Under the pieces are notes generated by a model. The model saw only the letters and a program-made list of their open reading frames with translations, searched no databases and had not been told where the DNA came from. A stretch of 5,053 bases of DNA. Source: Sediminispirochaeta sp. (lineage in GTDB: Bacteria; Spirochaetota; Spirochaetia; DSM-16054; Sediminispirochaetaceae). Within the stretch, counting starts at the first letter, position 1, and each line of letters opens with the position of its first letter. Shown here piece by piece: positions 1 through 5,053 of this stretch. The stretch lies in the NCBI GenBank assembly GCA_011046055.1, contig DSBN01000055.1:1-5053 (forward strand). The letters are read 5' to 3'. The translations under genes were made by a program, and so were the position numbers.

Positions 1-501
1 ATGATGGACGATATCAAGCGCAACGTCAGCGATTGGGAGGACGAGGACGAAGTGGCCGAGTACTTGGAGAAGATCCTGCGCAAGGAGACCTACGACAAGC
101 AAGGACTGGTCTATGGTATGGGACACGCGGTGTACACCCTCTCCGATCCTCGGGCGGTCCTACTCAAGGGCAAGGCGAAGGAACTGGCCAAAGAGAAGGG
201 CTACGAAAAGGAGCTGGAGCTCTACTCGGTGGTTGAACGTCTGACCCCCTCCATTTTCCAGCGGATAAAAAACTCGGACAAGACTATCTGTGCCAATGTC
301 GACTTCTATTCGGGCTTTGTCTACCATATGCTGGATATCCCTCGGGATCTGTACACTCCGATTTTCGCCGCCGCCAGGGTAGCCGGTTGGGCGGCTCATC
401 GAATCGAGGAGATCATCAACGGTCGGCGGATCTTGCGTCCGGCATACAAGCACATTCGCAAAGAGGCGATGCGCTACGTACCGCTGAACGACAGAAAGTA
501 A
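1..501 (+). CDS. gltA: Citrate synthase, C-terminal part (5' end outside window)
   Basis: Citrate synthase condenses acetyl-CoA with oxaloacetate to citrate in the cytoplasm, the entry step of the TCA cycle. The visible 166 residues are the C-terminal third of the family. GMGHAVYTLSDPRA places the second catalytic histidine at His42 and a substrate-binding arginine at Arg51. NVDFYSGFVYHML places the catalytic aspartate at Asp101 (E. coli His305 and Asp362 equivalents). Arg126 in AARVAGW and Arg146 in ILRPAY match the conserved C-terminal arginines. The ATG at position 1 is almost certainly an internal methionine: in relatives of this roughly 450-residue type, MMDDI-like sequence follows closely after the HGGAN motif carrying the first catalytic histidine, which must lie just upstream. 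The gene ends with TAA and converges on the EFG-II gene. A 2-methylcitrate synthase activity cannot be excluded from this fragment. No frameshift is seen. Confidence 0.93.
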   Translation: MMDDIKRNVSDWEDEDEVAEYLEKILRKETYDKQGLVYGMGHAVYTLSDPRAVLLKGKAKELAKEKGYEKELELYSVVERLTPSIFQRIKNSDKTICANVDFYSGFVYHMLDIPRDLYTPIFAAARVAGWAAHRIEEIINGRRILRPAYKHIRKEAMRYVPLNDRK

Positions 502-504
502 GAA

Positions 505-525
505 CCGCCAAGCCCTTGTTGGCGG
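505..525 (+). terminator. Hairpin just after the citrate synthase stop codon
   Basis: A perfect 7-bp stem (CCGCCAA at 505-511, TTGGCGG at 519-525) with a 7-base loop begins three bases after the citrate synthase TAA. It is followed by AAAGCG rather than a T-run, so it is not a canonical intrinsic terminator. It may instead protect the mRNA 3' end or assist termination together with the next hairpin. The position right behind the stop codon supports a 3'-end role; the exact role is inference. Confidence 0.45.
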
Positions 526-540
526 AAAGCGTAAAAACTA

Positions 541-573
541 TAAAAAAGGCCGGCCCCTACTCGGGGTCGGCCT
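541..573 (-). terminator. Intrinsic terminator of the EFG-II gene
   Basis: An 11-bp inverted repeat (547-557 and 563-573, loop TACTC on the plus strand) lies 43 bases beyond the stop codon of the minus-strand EF-G-like gene. Read on the minus strand, the GC-rich stem runs directly into TTTTTT, then ATAG and a second run of five T, as in a Rho-independent terminator. One stem pair is G-U in the plus-strand RNA but A-C in the minus-strand RNA, a minor weakening. In the plus direction the stem is followed by CTATCATG, so any help for citrate synthase termination would lack a U-tract. Confidence 0.8.
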
Positions 574-616
574 CTATCATGAATATCATCTCCTACTCTA
601 GGCGAAAGGCAAACGG

Positions 617-2704
617 CTACTGCGACTCCTGCGTCGCCTCTTCCTTGGACTTGGCGATGATCTCTTCGGCTATTTTGCCCCGCACCACTTCGTAGTGGTC
701 GAACTCAAGCTCGAAGGAGCCGGTTCCCGAGGTGATCGATCGCAGGTCGATGGCGTAACGGAGCATCTCCGCCTGCGGGACTTCGCCGTAGACACGGATG
801 ATTCCACCGCCGAGGTTTTCCTGCCCCTGAACACGGCCCCGTTTCGCCGATAGGTCAGACAGGATGTCGCCCAGGTACTGCTCGTCCACAAAGACGTTCA
901 GGCGCATAATCGGCTCCAGGAGTACGGGGTCGGCCTTTTCCAGGGCCGCTTTGAGGGCGCCCTTGCCGGCCTGTTTGAAGGCCATCTCCGAGCTGTCCAC
1001 CGGGTGCTCTTTTCCGTCGACAATGGTGGCGCCAATGTCCACCAGGGGGTAGCCGGCCAGGTAGCCCTCTTCCATTCCTTCGAGAAGTCCCTTTTCGATG
1101 CCCGGCATGTAACCTTTGGACACCGCCTGTCCTCGGATGGCGTTTTCAAAAGAGAACTTTTCTCCCCGTTCCAGGGGTTTGATCTCCATCACCACCCGGG
1201 CGAACTGGCCGTGACCGCCGGTCTGCTTTTTATGCGTGTATTCCGCATTGGCCGGTTTGGTGATGGTCTCCCGGTAGGCGACCTTCGGGGTTCTGGTCTC
1301 GATATTGAGTTTCTGTTTTTCCTTGATCCGGTCGAGGATCATGTTTATGTGCAGCTCGCCCATACCGGAAATGACGCTCTCCTTGGTCTCCGGGTTGAAG
1401 GATACATTGAAGGTCAGGTCCTCTTCGGTGATCCGATGGAGAAAATCGTTGAGCTTGTCTTCGGACTTGCGGTCCGCCGCCAGAACGGTCAGCGCGTAGA
1501 CCGGGTGGGGGAGGGCCAGGGCTTTGAGATGTATCGGACGGTCCGGGGCGCAAATAGTGTCGTTGGTGTGGAGGCTGTCCATTTTGGTGATGACTCCGAT
1601 ATCACCGGCTATCAGCTCTTTGACCTCCGTGAGTTTGCGTCCGTTGACCTTGAAGACCTTGTTGAGTTTCTCTTTTTTCTGCTCTCGATAGTTGAGAAGC
1701 TCCGTCTCCGAACTCAGCACCCCGTCCACGACTTTCACGTAGGAGAGCTTTCCGGAGAACTGGTCTATGCTGGTCTTGAACACGATTCCACAGAGGGGCT
1801 CATCGACGCTGAAGGGCAACTGGATCTCGTTCTCCTCTTCGTCATAGGCAGTCTCGGTATAGGTCGACGGAGAAGGAGCGTTGTTGATCAAGAAGTTGAG
1901 CAGCGAGGTGACCCCGTTGTTCAACTCAGCGCTACCGCAGAGAACCGGTACGATTTTATTGTCTCGAAGCCCCTCCAGTAGTCCGCGGCGGATCTCGTCC
2001 TCGGTCAGGGTTCCCTCTTCGAAATACTTCTCCATCAGCTCGTCGTCGCCCTCGGCGGCGGATTCGATCATGGTCAGACGGTACTCCTCCACCTGATCAG
2101 CCATATCCGCGGGTACCTCGCTGGGCTGGTCCTTGTCCTTCTGGTCGTGAACCAGGTAGGCTTTGTTTTCTATCAGATTGACAATACCTTTGTAATCGAC
2201 GCCGCTGCCGATGGGGATGGTCACCGGAACGAAGGTCTTGTCGAACTTCTCCTGCAGATCCGCAAAAGTGCTGTCAAAACTGGCCCGTTCCACGTCCAGT
2301 TTGTTGATGAAAACGGTACGGGGCATCTTTCTGTTATCCAGACGTCTCCAGAGCTTGACGGTTTCGATCTGAACACCAGAACGTGCTCCTACTACCATGA
2401 GGGCGGATTCGGCGGCGCGCAGGGAGGCGACTACTTCGCCGACAAAATCGGCAATACCCGGCGTGTCCAAAAGGTTTAACTCGTGATCGTTCCATTCGAC
2501 ATGAGCGAGGGCGGTATGAATCGAGATTTGTCGCTCGATCTCTTCGTCGGTGAAGTCGCTGGTCGTCTTTCCCCCAGCGACGCTTTCAGCTTTCGGGATT
2601 ACACCTCCATTGTAGAGCACCTGTTCTAATAAGGTGGTTTTCCCGGTGCCGCTGTGGCCGATGATCGCGACGTTCTTGATGTCAGCGGTGGTAAAACTCA
2701 TCAT
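617..2704 (-). CDS. EFG-II-type elongation factor G-like translational GTPase
   Basis: This 695-residue protein has the five-domain EF-G architecture: G domain about 1-285, domain II about 295-380, domain III about 395-475, domain IV about 485-590, domain V from about 597. The P-loop is GHSGTGKT (16-23), switch II DTPGI (80-84), the guanine motif NKLD (134-137) and the G5 motif GSA (257-259). KKQTGGHGQ (492-500) and DGKEHPVDSS, with the domain IV tip histidine at His567, are EF-G-like. The P-loop and divergent switches match the EFG-II class, represented by Thermus EF-G-2, a paralog whose cellular role is unsettled. Against canonical EF-G, the P-loop Asp is Gly19, RGITI is RQISI (58-62), and the catalytic switch II His is Ile84. 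The gene appears intact, ends with TAG, and has its own promoter and terminator. A housekeeping translocase role is unlikely. Confidence 0.93.
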   Translation of the reverse strand: MMSFTTADIKNVAIIGHSGTGKTTLLEQVLYNGGVIPKAESVAGGKTTSDFTDEEIERQISIHTALAHVEWNDHELNLLDTPGIADFVGEVVASLRAAESALMVVGARSGVQIETVKLWRRLDNRKMPRTVFINKLDVERASFDSTFADLQEKFDKTFVPVTIPIGSGVDYKGIVNLIENKAYLVHDQKDKDQPSEVPADMADQVEEYRLTMIESAAEGDDELMEKYFEEGTLTEDEIRRGLLEGLRDNKIVPVLCGSAELNNGVTSLLNFLINNAPSPSTYTETAYDEEENEIQLPFSVDEPLCGIVFKTSIDQFSGKLSYVKVVDGVLSSETELLNYREQKKEKLNKVFKVNGRKLTEVKELIAGDIGVITKMDSLHTNDTICAPDRPIHLKALALPHPVYALTVLAADRKSEDKLNDFLHRITEEDLTFNVSFNPETKESVISGMGELHINMILDRIKEKQKLNIETRTPKVAYRETITKPANAEYTHKKQTGGHGQFARVVMEIKPLERGEKFSFENAIRGQAVSKGYMPGIEKGLLEGMEEGYLAGYPLVDIGATIVDGKEHPVDSSEMAFKQAGKGALKAALEKADPVLLEPIMRLNVFVDEQYLGDILSDLSAKRGRVQGQENLGGGIIRVYGEVPQAEMLRYAIDLRSITSGTGSFELEFDHYEVVRGKIAEEIIAKSKEEATQESQ

Positions 2705-2707
2705 GTT

Positions 2708-2713
2708 CTCCTT
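2708..2713 (-). promoter_or_regulatory. Shine-Dalgarno of the EFG-II gene, favouring the second Met
   Basis: AAGGAG reads on the minus strand at 2713-2708. Two ATG codons follow in tandem, at 2704 and 2701. The spacer is 3 bases to the first and 6 bases to the second. The second spacing is far more usual, and from memory relatives begin with a single Met followed by SF-like residues. The real start is therefore probably 2701, giving 694 residues. The TGA of a possible leader ORF sits immediately upstream of the motif. Confidence 0.7.
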
Positions 2714-2764
2714 TCACAGTAATAGGATTTCACAATGAAAATAGCCGTAACCGGCTATTTTCAT
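2714..2764 (-). CDS. Possible 16-codon leader peptide upstream of the EFG-II gene
   Basis: On the minus strand an ATG at 2764-2762 opens a 16-codon frame encoding MKIAGYGYFHCEILLL and closing with TGA at 2716-2714, directly against the AAGGAG of the EFG-II gene. Codons 1-11 make up most of the perfect inverted repeat at 2732-2767, so a translating ribosome would unfold that hairpin and then stop at the downstream ribosome-binding site. That layout would suit a leader peptide. Against it, no convincing Shine-Dalgarno precedes the ATG, the start is buried in the stem, and a frame this short can arise by chance. A second short frame in another phase (ATG at 2789-2787, 19 codons, TGA at 2732-2730) also crosses the hairpin, which underlines that risk. 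Confidence 0.2.
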   Translation of the reverse strand: MKIAGYGYFHCEILLL

Positions 2765-2767
2765 TGT
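2732..2767 (-). promoter_or_regulatory. Perfect 16-bp hairpin in the leader of the EFG-II gene
   Basis: The arms 2732-2747 and 2752-2767 are exact reverse complements over 16 bp with a 4-base loop (TAAC on the plus strand). The core is TAGCCG/CGGCTA flanked by AAAA and TTTT tracts, so the minus-strand transcript would carry a short GC stem followed by AUUUUCAUUGU. That resembles a small, roughly symmetric intrinsic terminator and could act as an attenuator. It ends 18 bases before the Shine-Dalgarno, so it may instead affect mRNA stability or ribosome access. The structure is directly visible; the regulatory role is inference. Confidence 0.6.
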
Positions 2768-2773
2768 TTCGAT

Positions 2774-2788
2774 TGCCGCGAAGCGGCA
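2774..2788 (-). promoter_or_regulatory. Short hairpin at the predicted 5' end of the EFG-II mRNA
   Basis: TGCCGC (2774-2779) and GCGGCA (2783-2788) form a 6-bp stem around a 3-base loop. It lies immediately downstream of the TATAAT at 2795-2800, so the transcript should begin on or within a base or two of this stem. A 5'-terminal stem-loop can shield an mRNA from 5'-end-dependent decay. On the plus strand the centre is GCGAAGC, known as an unusually stable DNA mini-hairpin. Confidence 0.45.
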
Positions 2789-2794
2789 TAAGAA

Positions 2795-2828
2795 ATTATA
2801 CTGTAAAAGCAGATTCCTCAGATGTCAA
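2795..2828 (-). promoter_or_regulatory. Sigma-70-type promoter for the EFG-II gene
   Basis: On the minus strand, consensus TTGACA (2828-2823) and consensus TATAAT (2800-2795) both occur between the two EF-G genes, but 22 bases apart instead of about 17. Either TTGACA works with TACAGT at 17-base spacing, or TATAAT works with a poor -35 (ATCTGA). Both readings point the same way and put the start around 2782-2789. This suggests the EFG-II gene can be transcribed independently of EF-G2. Confidence 0.55.
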
Positions 2829-2829
2829 C

Positions 2830-2881
2830 AAAAAAACACCCTTGGTCCCGGTCCATGCAGATTATCGATTCCGCGGACCAA
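2830..2881 (-). terminator. Weak terminator candidate behind the EF-G2 gene
   Basis: After the EF-G2 TAG, the minus strand carries TTGGTCC (2881-2875) and its complement GGACCAA (2848-2842), then GGGTG and a run of seven T (2836-2830). The T-run and location fit a terminator. The 26-base loop and the 5-base gap between stem and T-run are unusual. Alternative pairings exist, since GGACC occurs twice in the 3' arm region. Partial readthrough into the EFG-II gene is plausible. Confidence 0.4.
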
Positions 2882-2897
2882 TAAATTGATGAAAACT

Positions 2898-4934
2898 CTA
2901 TAGACCGCCCTCTTTTTTTGCAAAATGTGAGAATTCCATCGCAAAGGTGCCTCGGCCCTGGGTGATGCTGCGCAGGGCGGTGGAGTAGCCGAACATGTTG
3001 GCCAGAGGGACCTTCACCCTTATATGCTCGCGGTTGGTCTTGCTCTCCAGACTCTCGATCAAACCGCCTCGGCCGGTGAGGTGATTCATCACGTCCCCGA
3101 TGAAGTCCTTCGGAGCCATCACATCGACGTGCATGATCGGCTCCAGCAGGATAGGTGCTGCCTCATGGCAGGCGGCGTCGAAGCCCATCGCTCCGGCGGC
3201 TTCGTAGGCGAAACTTGTGGCGGTCTGTTCGTCGTACTCGGCGTCGACCAAGGTGGCTTTGATATCGATGGATGGGTAGCCGTACATAATGCCAGAAGAG
3301 AAGGAGTTCGTCACCCCACGGCGTACCGCGTCGAGAAACTCCCGCGGAAGCTGCGCTTCGGTAACCAGGCTCTCGAAACTGTCGCCGGCTCCCCGGCTGA
3401 GAGGCTCCACCTCCAGGGTGATCTTGGCCCGGTTTTCTTTTCCGGCCACGACTTTGTGGAACTCTTGAACGTGGCGGTGTTTTTTCGATATGGATTCGCG
3501 ATAGGTGACCTGAGGATTGCCTATTTTTGCTTCGACCTTGAAATCTTTGACGATACGGGTCACCAGTACGTCCAGGTGCAGCTCTCCCATACCGGCGATC
3601 ACCAGCTGGCCGGTCTCTTCGTTTTCCTTGACCGTGAAGGTGGGGTCTTCCTGCTTGAGGAGCTCCAGGACTTTTTTGAGCTTGTCCTGGTCGGAGACGG
3701 TTTTCGGCTCGATGGCTACGGAGATGACCGGTTCGGGGAAGTGCATCCGCTCGAGGAGTATTTTTTTGGCTTCCGAACCGACGGTGTCACCGGTTTGGGC
3801 GATCTTGAAGCCCACCACTACCGCGATATCACCGGCGCTGACCTTGTCGATCGCCTCGTATCGGTTCGAGTGCATCCGCAGCAGACGGTTCACCCGCTCG
3901 CGCTTGTTTTTGGTAATGTTATAGACGGCGGTGCCCTTTTTTATCTCTCCACGGTACATTCGAATAAAGCTCAACGAGCCGGCCTCGCGGTCGGCCTGGA
4001 TTTTGAATACCAAGCCCAAGGCGGGTTCGCTCTCGTCTTCTTCGATCACCACCTCTTCTCCGGACTTTACGTCGATACCGTGGATCGGCGGGGCTTCCCA
4101 GGGGGAGGGCAGGTAGTCGAGCACCCCGTCCAACAGAGGCTGTACGCCAATATTCTTCAGTGAGGCCCCGACAAACACGGGCACAATGCTGCGATCGATA
4201 GTCTGTTCTCGAACCGCCTTCTTGAGTAGTTCCAGTGGAATCTCTTTTCCTTCCAAGTAGAGATCGGTGATCTCTTCGGAACCGGCGGACACCGTGTCGA
4301 TGAGCTTCTCGTGCCACTGCCGCGCCAAATCTCGGTACTCTTCACTGATAGGGCCCCGTTCGACCTTGCTCCCGAAGCTGGTGGGTTCGAAACTGAGTTC
4401 CTCCATTGTCAGCAGGTCTATGGTGCCGCGGAAATCCGACTCTTTACCCACCGGGAGGTACAACGGTACGGGGACCGCCTTTAATTTCTCTTCTATCTCC
4501 TTGATCACTTCATAAAAATCGGCCCCCAGCCGGTCCATTTTATTCACGTAGGCGATGCGGGGGATGTGATAGGTGTCGGCCTGGTGCCACACGGTCTCAG
4601 ACTGGGGTTCGACCCCGCCTACCGCGCAGAAGATGGCCACCGCGCTGTCGAGTACCCGTAAGGAGCGTTCCACTTCGGCGGTGAAATCCACGTGGCCCGG
4701 GGTGTCGATGATATTTATCTGTGCGTCCTTCCAGTAGCAGGTGGTGGCCGCGGAGGTAATGGTGATACCCCGGTCCTGCTCCTGCTCCATCCAGTCCATT
4801 GTTGCTTCGCCGTTGTCCACCTCGCCGATCCGGTGACTCTTGCCGGTGTAGTAGAGTATCCTCTCGGTGGTGGTGGTTTTTCCGGCGTCTATATGGGCCA
4901 TTATCCCGATGTTGCGCATAAACTTGTGTGCCAT
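2898..4934 (-). CDS. fusA: Elongation factor G, EF-G2 (ribosome-recycling) type
   Basis: This 678-residue cytoplasmic GTPase has all five EF-G domains and an intact GTPase centre: AHIDAGKT (13-20), RGITI (55-59), DTPGHVDF with catalytic His81 (77-84), NKMD (131-134) and GASLKN (256-261). Domain V starts near Glu598 and the protein ends shortly after FAMEFSHF. Domain IV departs from canonical EF-G. The KKQTGG-type motif is replaced by [14 protein letters not shown] (485-498 with the preceding Lys), and the tip motif DGSYHDVDSS reads [10 protein letters not shown], putting Asp568 where the tip histidine belongs. This matches the spirochaete EF-G2 class (Borrelia BB0691-like) and mitochondrial EF-G2. 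Characterised members of those classes work with ribosome recycling factor to split post-termination ribosomes rather than translocate. The start at 4934 has AAGGAG six bases upstream. The EFG-II gene follows on the same strand. The EF-G family is certain; the recycling assignment is good but inferred. Confidence 0.93.
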   Translation of the reverse strand: MAHKFMRNIGIMAHIDAGKTTTTERILYYTGKSHRIGEVDNGEATMDWMEQEQDRGITITSAATTCYWKDAQINIIDTPGHVDFTAEVERSLRVLDSAVAIFCAVGGVEPQSETVWHQADTYHIPRIAYVNKMDRLGADFYEVIKEIEEKLKAVPVPLYLPVGKESDFRGTIDLLTMEELSFEPTSFGSKVERGPISEEYRDLARQWHEKLIDTVSAGSEEITDLYLEGKEIPLELLKKAVREQTIDRSIVPVFVGASLKNIGVQPLLDGVLDYLPSPWEAPPIHGIDVKSGEEVVIEEDESEPALGLVFKIQADREAGSLSFIRMYRGEIKKGTAVYNITKNKRERVNRLLRMHSNRYEAIDKVSAGDIAVVVGFKIAQTGDTVGSEAKKILLERMHFPEPVISVAIEPKTVSDQDKLKKVLELLKQEDPTFTVKENEETGQLVIAGMGELHLDVLVTRIVKDFKVEAKIGNPQVTYRESISKKHRHVQEFHKVVAGKENRAKITLEVEPLSRGAGDSFESLVTEAQLPREFLDAVRRGVTNSFSSGIMYGYPSIDIKATLVDAEYDEQTATSFAYEAAGAMGFDAACHEAAPILLEPIMHVDVMAPKDFIGDVMNHLTGRGGLIESLESKTNREHIRVKVPLANMFGYSTALRSITQGRGTFAMEFSHFAKKEGGL

Positions 4935-4940
4935 CTTTTA

Positions 4941-4946
4941 CTCCTT
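4941..4946 (-). promoter_or_regulatory. Shine-Dalgarno of the EF-G2 gene
   Basis: AAGGAG on the minus strand at 4946-4941, with a 6-base spacer (TAAAAG) to the ATG at 4934, fixes the start and gives the expected [17 protein letters not shown]-terminus. It overlaps the proximal copy of a 13-bp tandem repeat. Confidence 0.85.
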
Positions 4947-4968
4947 GTCCTCCAACCTTTTCCTCCAA
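4943..4968 (-). repeat. 13-bp tandem repeat duplicating the purine-rich ribosome-binding region
   Basis: On the minus strand TTGGAGGAAAAGG (4968-4956) is followed without a gap by TTGGAGGACAAGG (4955-4943), differing at one base. Each copy contains GGAGG, so the EF-G2 leader offers several anti-Shine-Dalgarno matches in a row ahead of the functional AAGGAG. Likely a small local duplication; an effect on translation is inference. Confidence 0.75.
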
Positions 4969-4979
4969 AAAACGAAAGA

Positions 4980-4985
4980 TATAAT
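4980..4985 (+). promoter_or_regulatory. Possible -10 element for a divergent plus-strand gene
   Basis: A perfect TATAAT reads on the plus strand here, overlapping the opposing minus-strand -10 candidate. It has no good -35 at standard spacing. It is 27 bases upstream of a possible GTG start at 5013. Because the sequence is AT-rich and nearly symmetric, the match could simply mirror the minus-strand promoter. Confidence 0.25.
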
Positions 4986-5008
4986 AGCATAATAGGTCGG
5001 GAGTTAAA
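4981..5008 (-). promoter_or_regulatory. Promoter candidate for the EF-G2 gene
   Basis: On the minus strand TATTAT (4986-4981, one mismatch to TATAAT) lies 16 bases downstream of TTTAAC (5008-5003, three matches to TTGACA). A second TATTAT occurs at 4994-4989. The predicted leader is about 40 bases and includes the duplicated Shine-Dalgarno region. The AT-rich placement is good; the -35 is poor. Confidence 0.4.
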
Positions 5009-5012
5009 AGAG

Positions 5013-5053
5013 GTGAGCTTTTCTATACAGCAATTCTCATTTTGGAAAGTGCA
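5013..5053 (+). CDS. Possible start of a divergent gene, truncated by the window end
   Basis: A GTG at 5013 opens a frame reading VSFSIQQFSFWKV (the first residue would be Met as initiator) that stays open to the last base. GGGAG at 4999-5003 could serve as a ribosome-binding site, with a 9-base spacer, and a TATAAT lies upstream. Thirteen codons are too few to recognise a family, and an open stretch this short is expected by chance. It is listed only because the start signals line up. Confidence 0.22.
   Translation, partial: MSFSIQQFSFWKV

Noticed and set aside
1..6. ATG ATG at the first bases as the true start of a short 166-residue protein
   Set aside because: The sequence is the C-terminal third of citrate synthase, and the first catalytic histidine region should lie immediately upstream. 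The start only reflects the window edge.
387..695. 102-codon plus-strand frame crossing the end of citrate synthase and the terminator
   Set aside because: It overlaps two real genes and the terminator hairpin, and its translation looks like out-of-frame sequence.
1004..1981. 325-codon open frame antisense to the EFG-II gene
   Set aside because: Same explanation: a shadow of the coding strand. No family resemblance and no good ribosome-binding site noted.
617..2704. Pseudogenised EF-G
   Set aside because: Despite altered catalytic residues, the frame is intact at full family length with conserved domains II-V, a ribosome-binding site, a promoter and a terminator. This fits a functional divergent paralog.
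3024..4163. 379-codon open frame antisense to the EF-G2 gene
   Set aside because: It lies wholly inside a strongly recognised EF-G gene, has low-complexity mirror-like composition and no recognisable domain. Such frames arise from codon bias in GC-rich third positions.
2898..4934. TetM/TetO-type ribosomal protection protein
   Set aside because: These are EF-G relatives, but the protein lacks their characteristic features and matches the EF-G2 class through its whole length, including domains IV and V.
4597..4968. 123-codon minus-strand frame starting at a TTG in the EF-G2 leader
   Set aside because: Out of frame with EF-G2, which it largely overlaps, and it has arginine/glycine-rich shadow composition. 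Its TTG belongs to the tandem repeat.

Overview
The window is an ordinary-looking, moderately GC-rich bacterial chromosome segment. It carries three substantial genes: the 3' end of a citrate synthase gene on the plus strand, then two complete elongation factor G (EF-G) paralogs on the minus strand. The minus-strand protein at 2898-4934 resembles the spirochaete/mitochondrial EF-G2 class (Borrelia BB0691-like, the ribosome-recycling type) more than canonical EF-G. The protein at 617-2704 resembles the separate EFG-II class (Thermus EF-G-2-like). This combination, with the clostridial/spirochaete style of citrate synthase, suggests a free-living Spirochaetota member. That is inference from recalled family sequences; Planctomycetes and deltaproteobacteria, which also carry spd-type EF-Gs, are not excluded.

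Layout. 1-501 is the C-terminal part of citrate synthase. 502-616 is a short convergent 3'-3' spacer with two hairpins; the second (547-573) precedes T-tracts in the minus direction and should terminate the EFG-II transcript. 617-2704 (minus) encodes the EFG-II-like GTPase. 2705-2897 is the richest non-coding stretch. Read on the minus strand it holds a weak terminator-like element behind the EF-G2 gene, consensus promoter hexamers (TTGACA and TATAAT, unusually spaced), a small hairpin at the likely transcript start, a perfect 16-bp inverted repeat, a possible 16-codon leader peptide, and the ribosome-binding site of the EFG-II gene. 2898-4934 (minus) encodes EF-G2. 4935-5053 holds a duplicated Shine-Dalgarno region, a promoter candidate for EF-G2, and signals for a possible divergent plus-strand gene running off the window end.

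How the genes relate. The two GTPases lie in tandem, but each seems to have its own promoter, so they need not be co-expressed. They depart from canonical EF-G in opposite ways. The EFG-II protein has lost the P-loop Asp and switch II His used in GTP hydrolysis but keeps the domain IV tip His. EF-G2 keeps a full GTPase site but has Asp where the domain IV tip His should be. The organism's main translocase EF-G is therefore probably encoded elsewhere. Citrate synthase is metabolically unrelated and transcribed towards them. No mobile element, CRISPR array, tRNA or rRNA was seen, and I found no convincing new multi-gene system.
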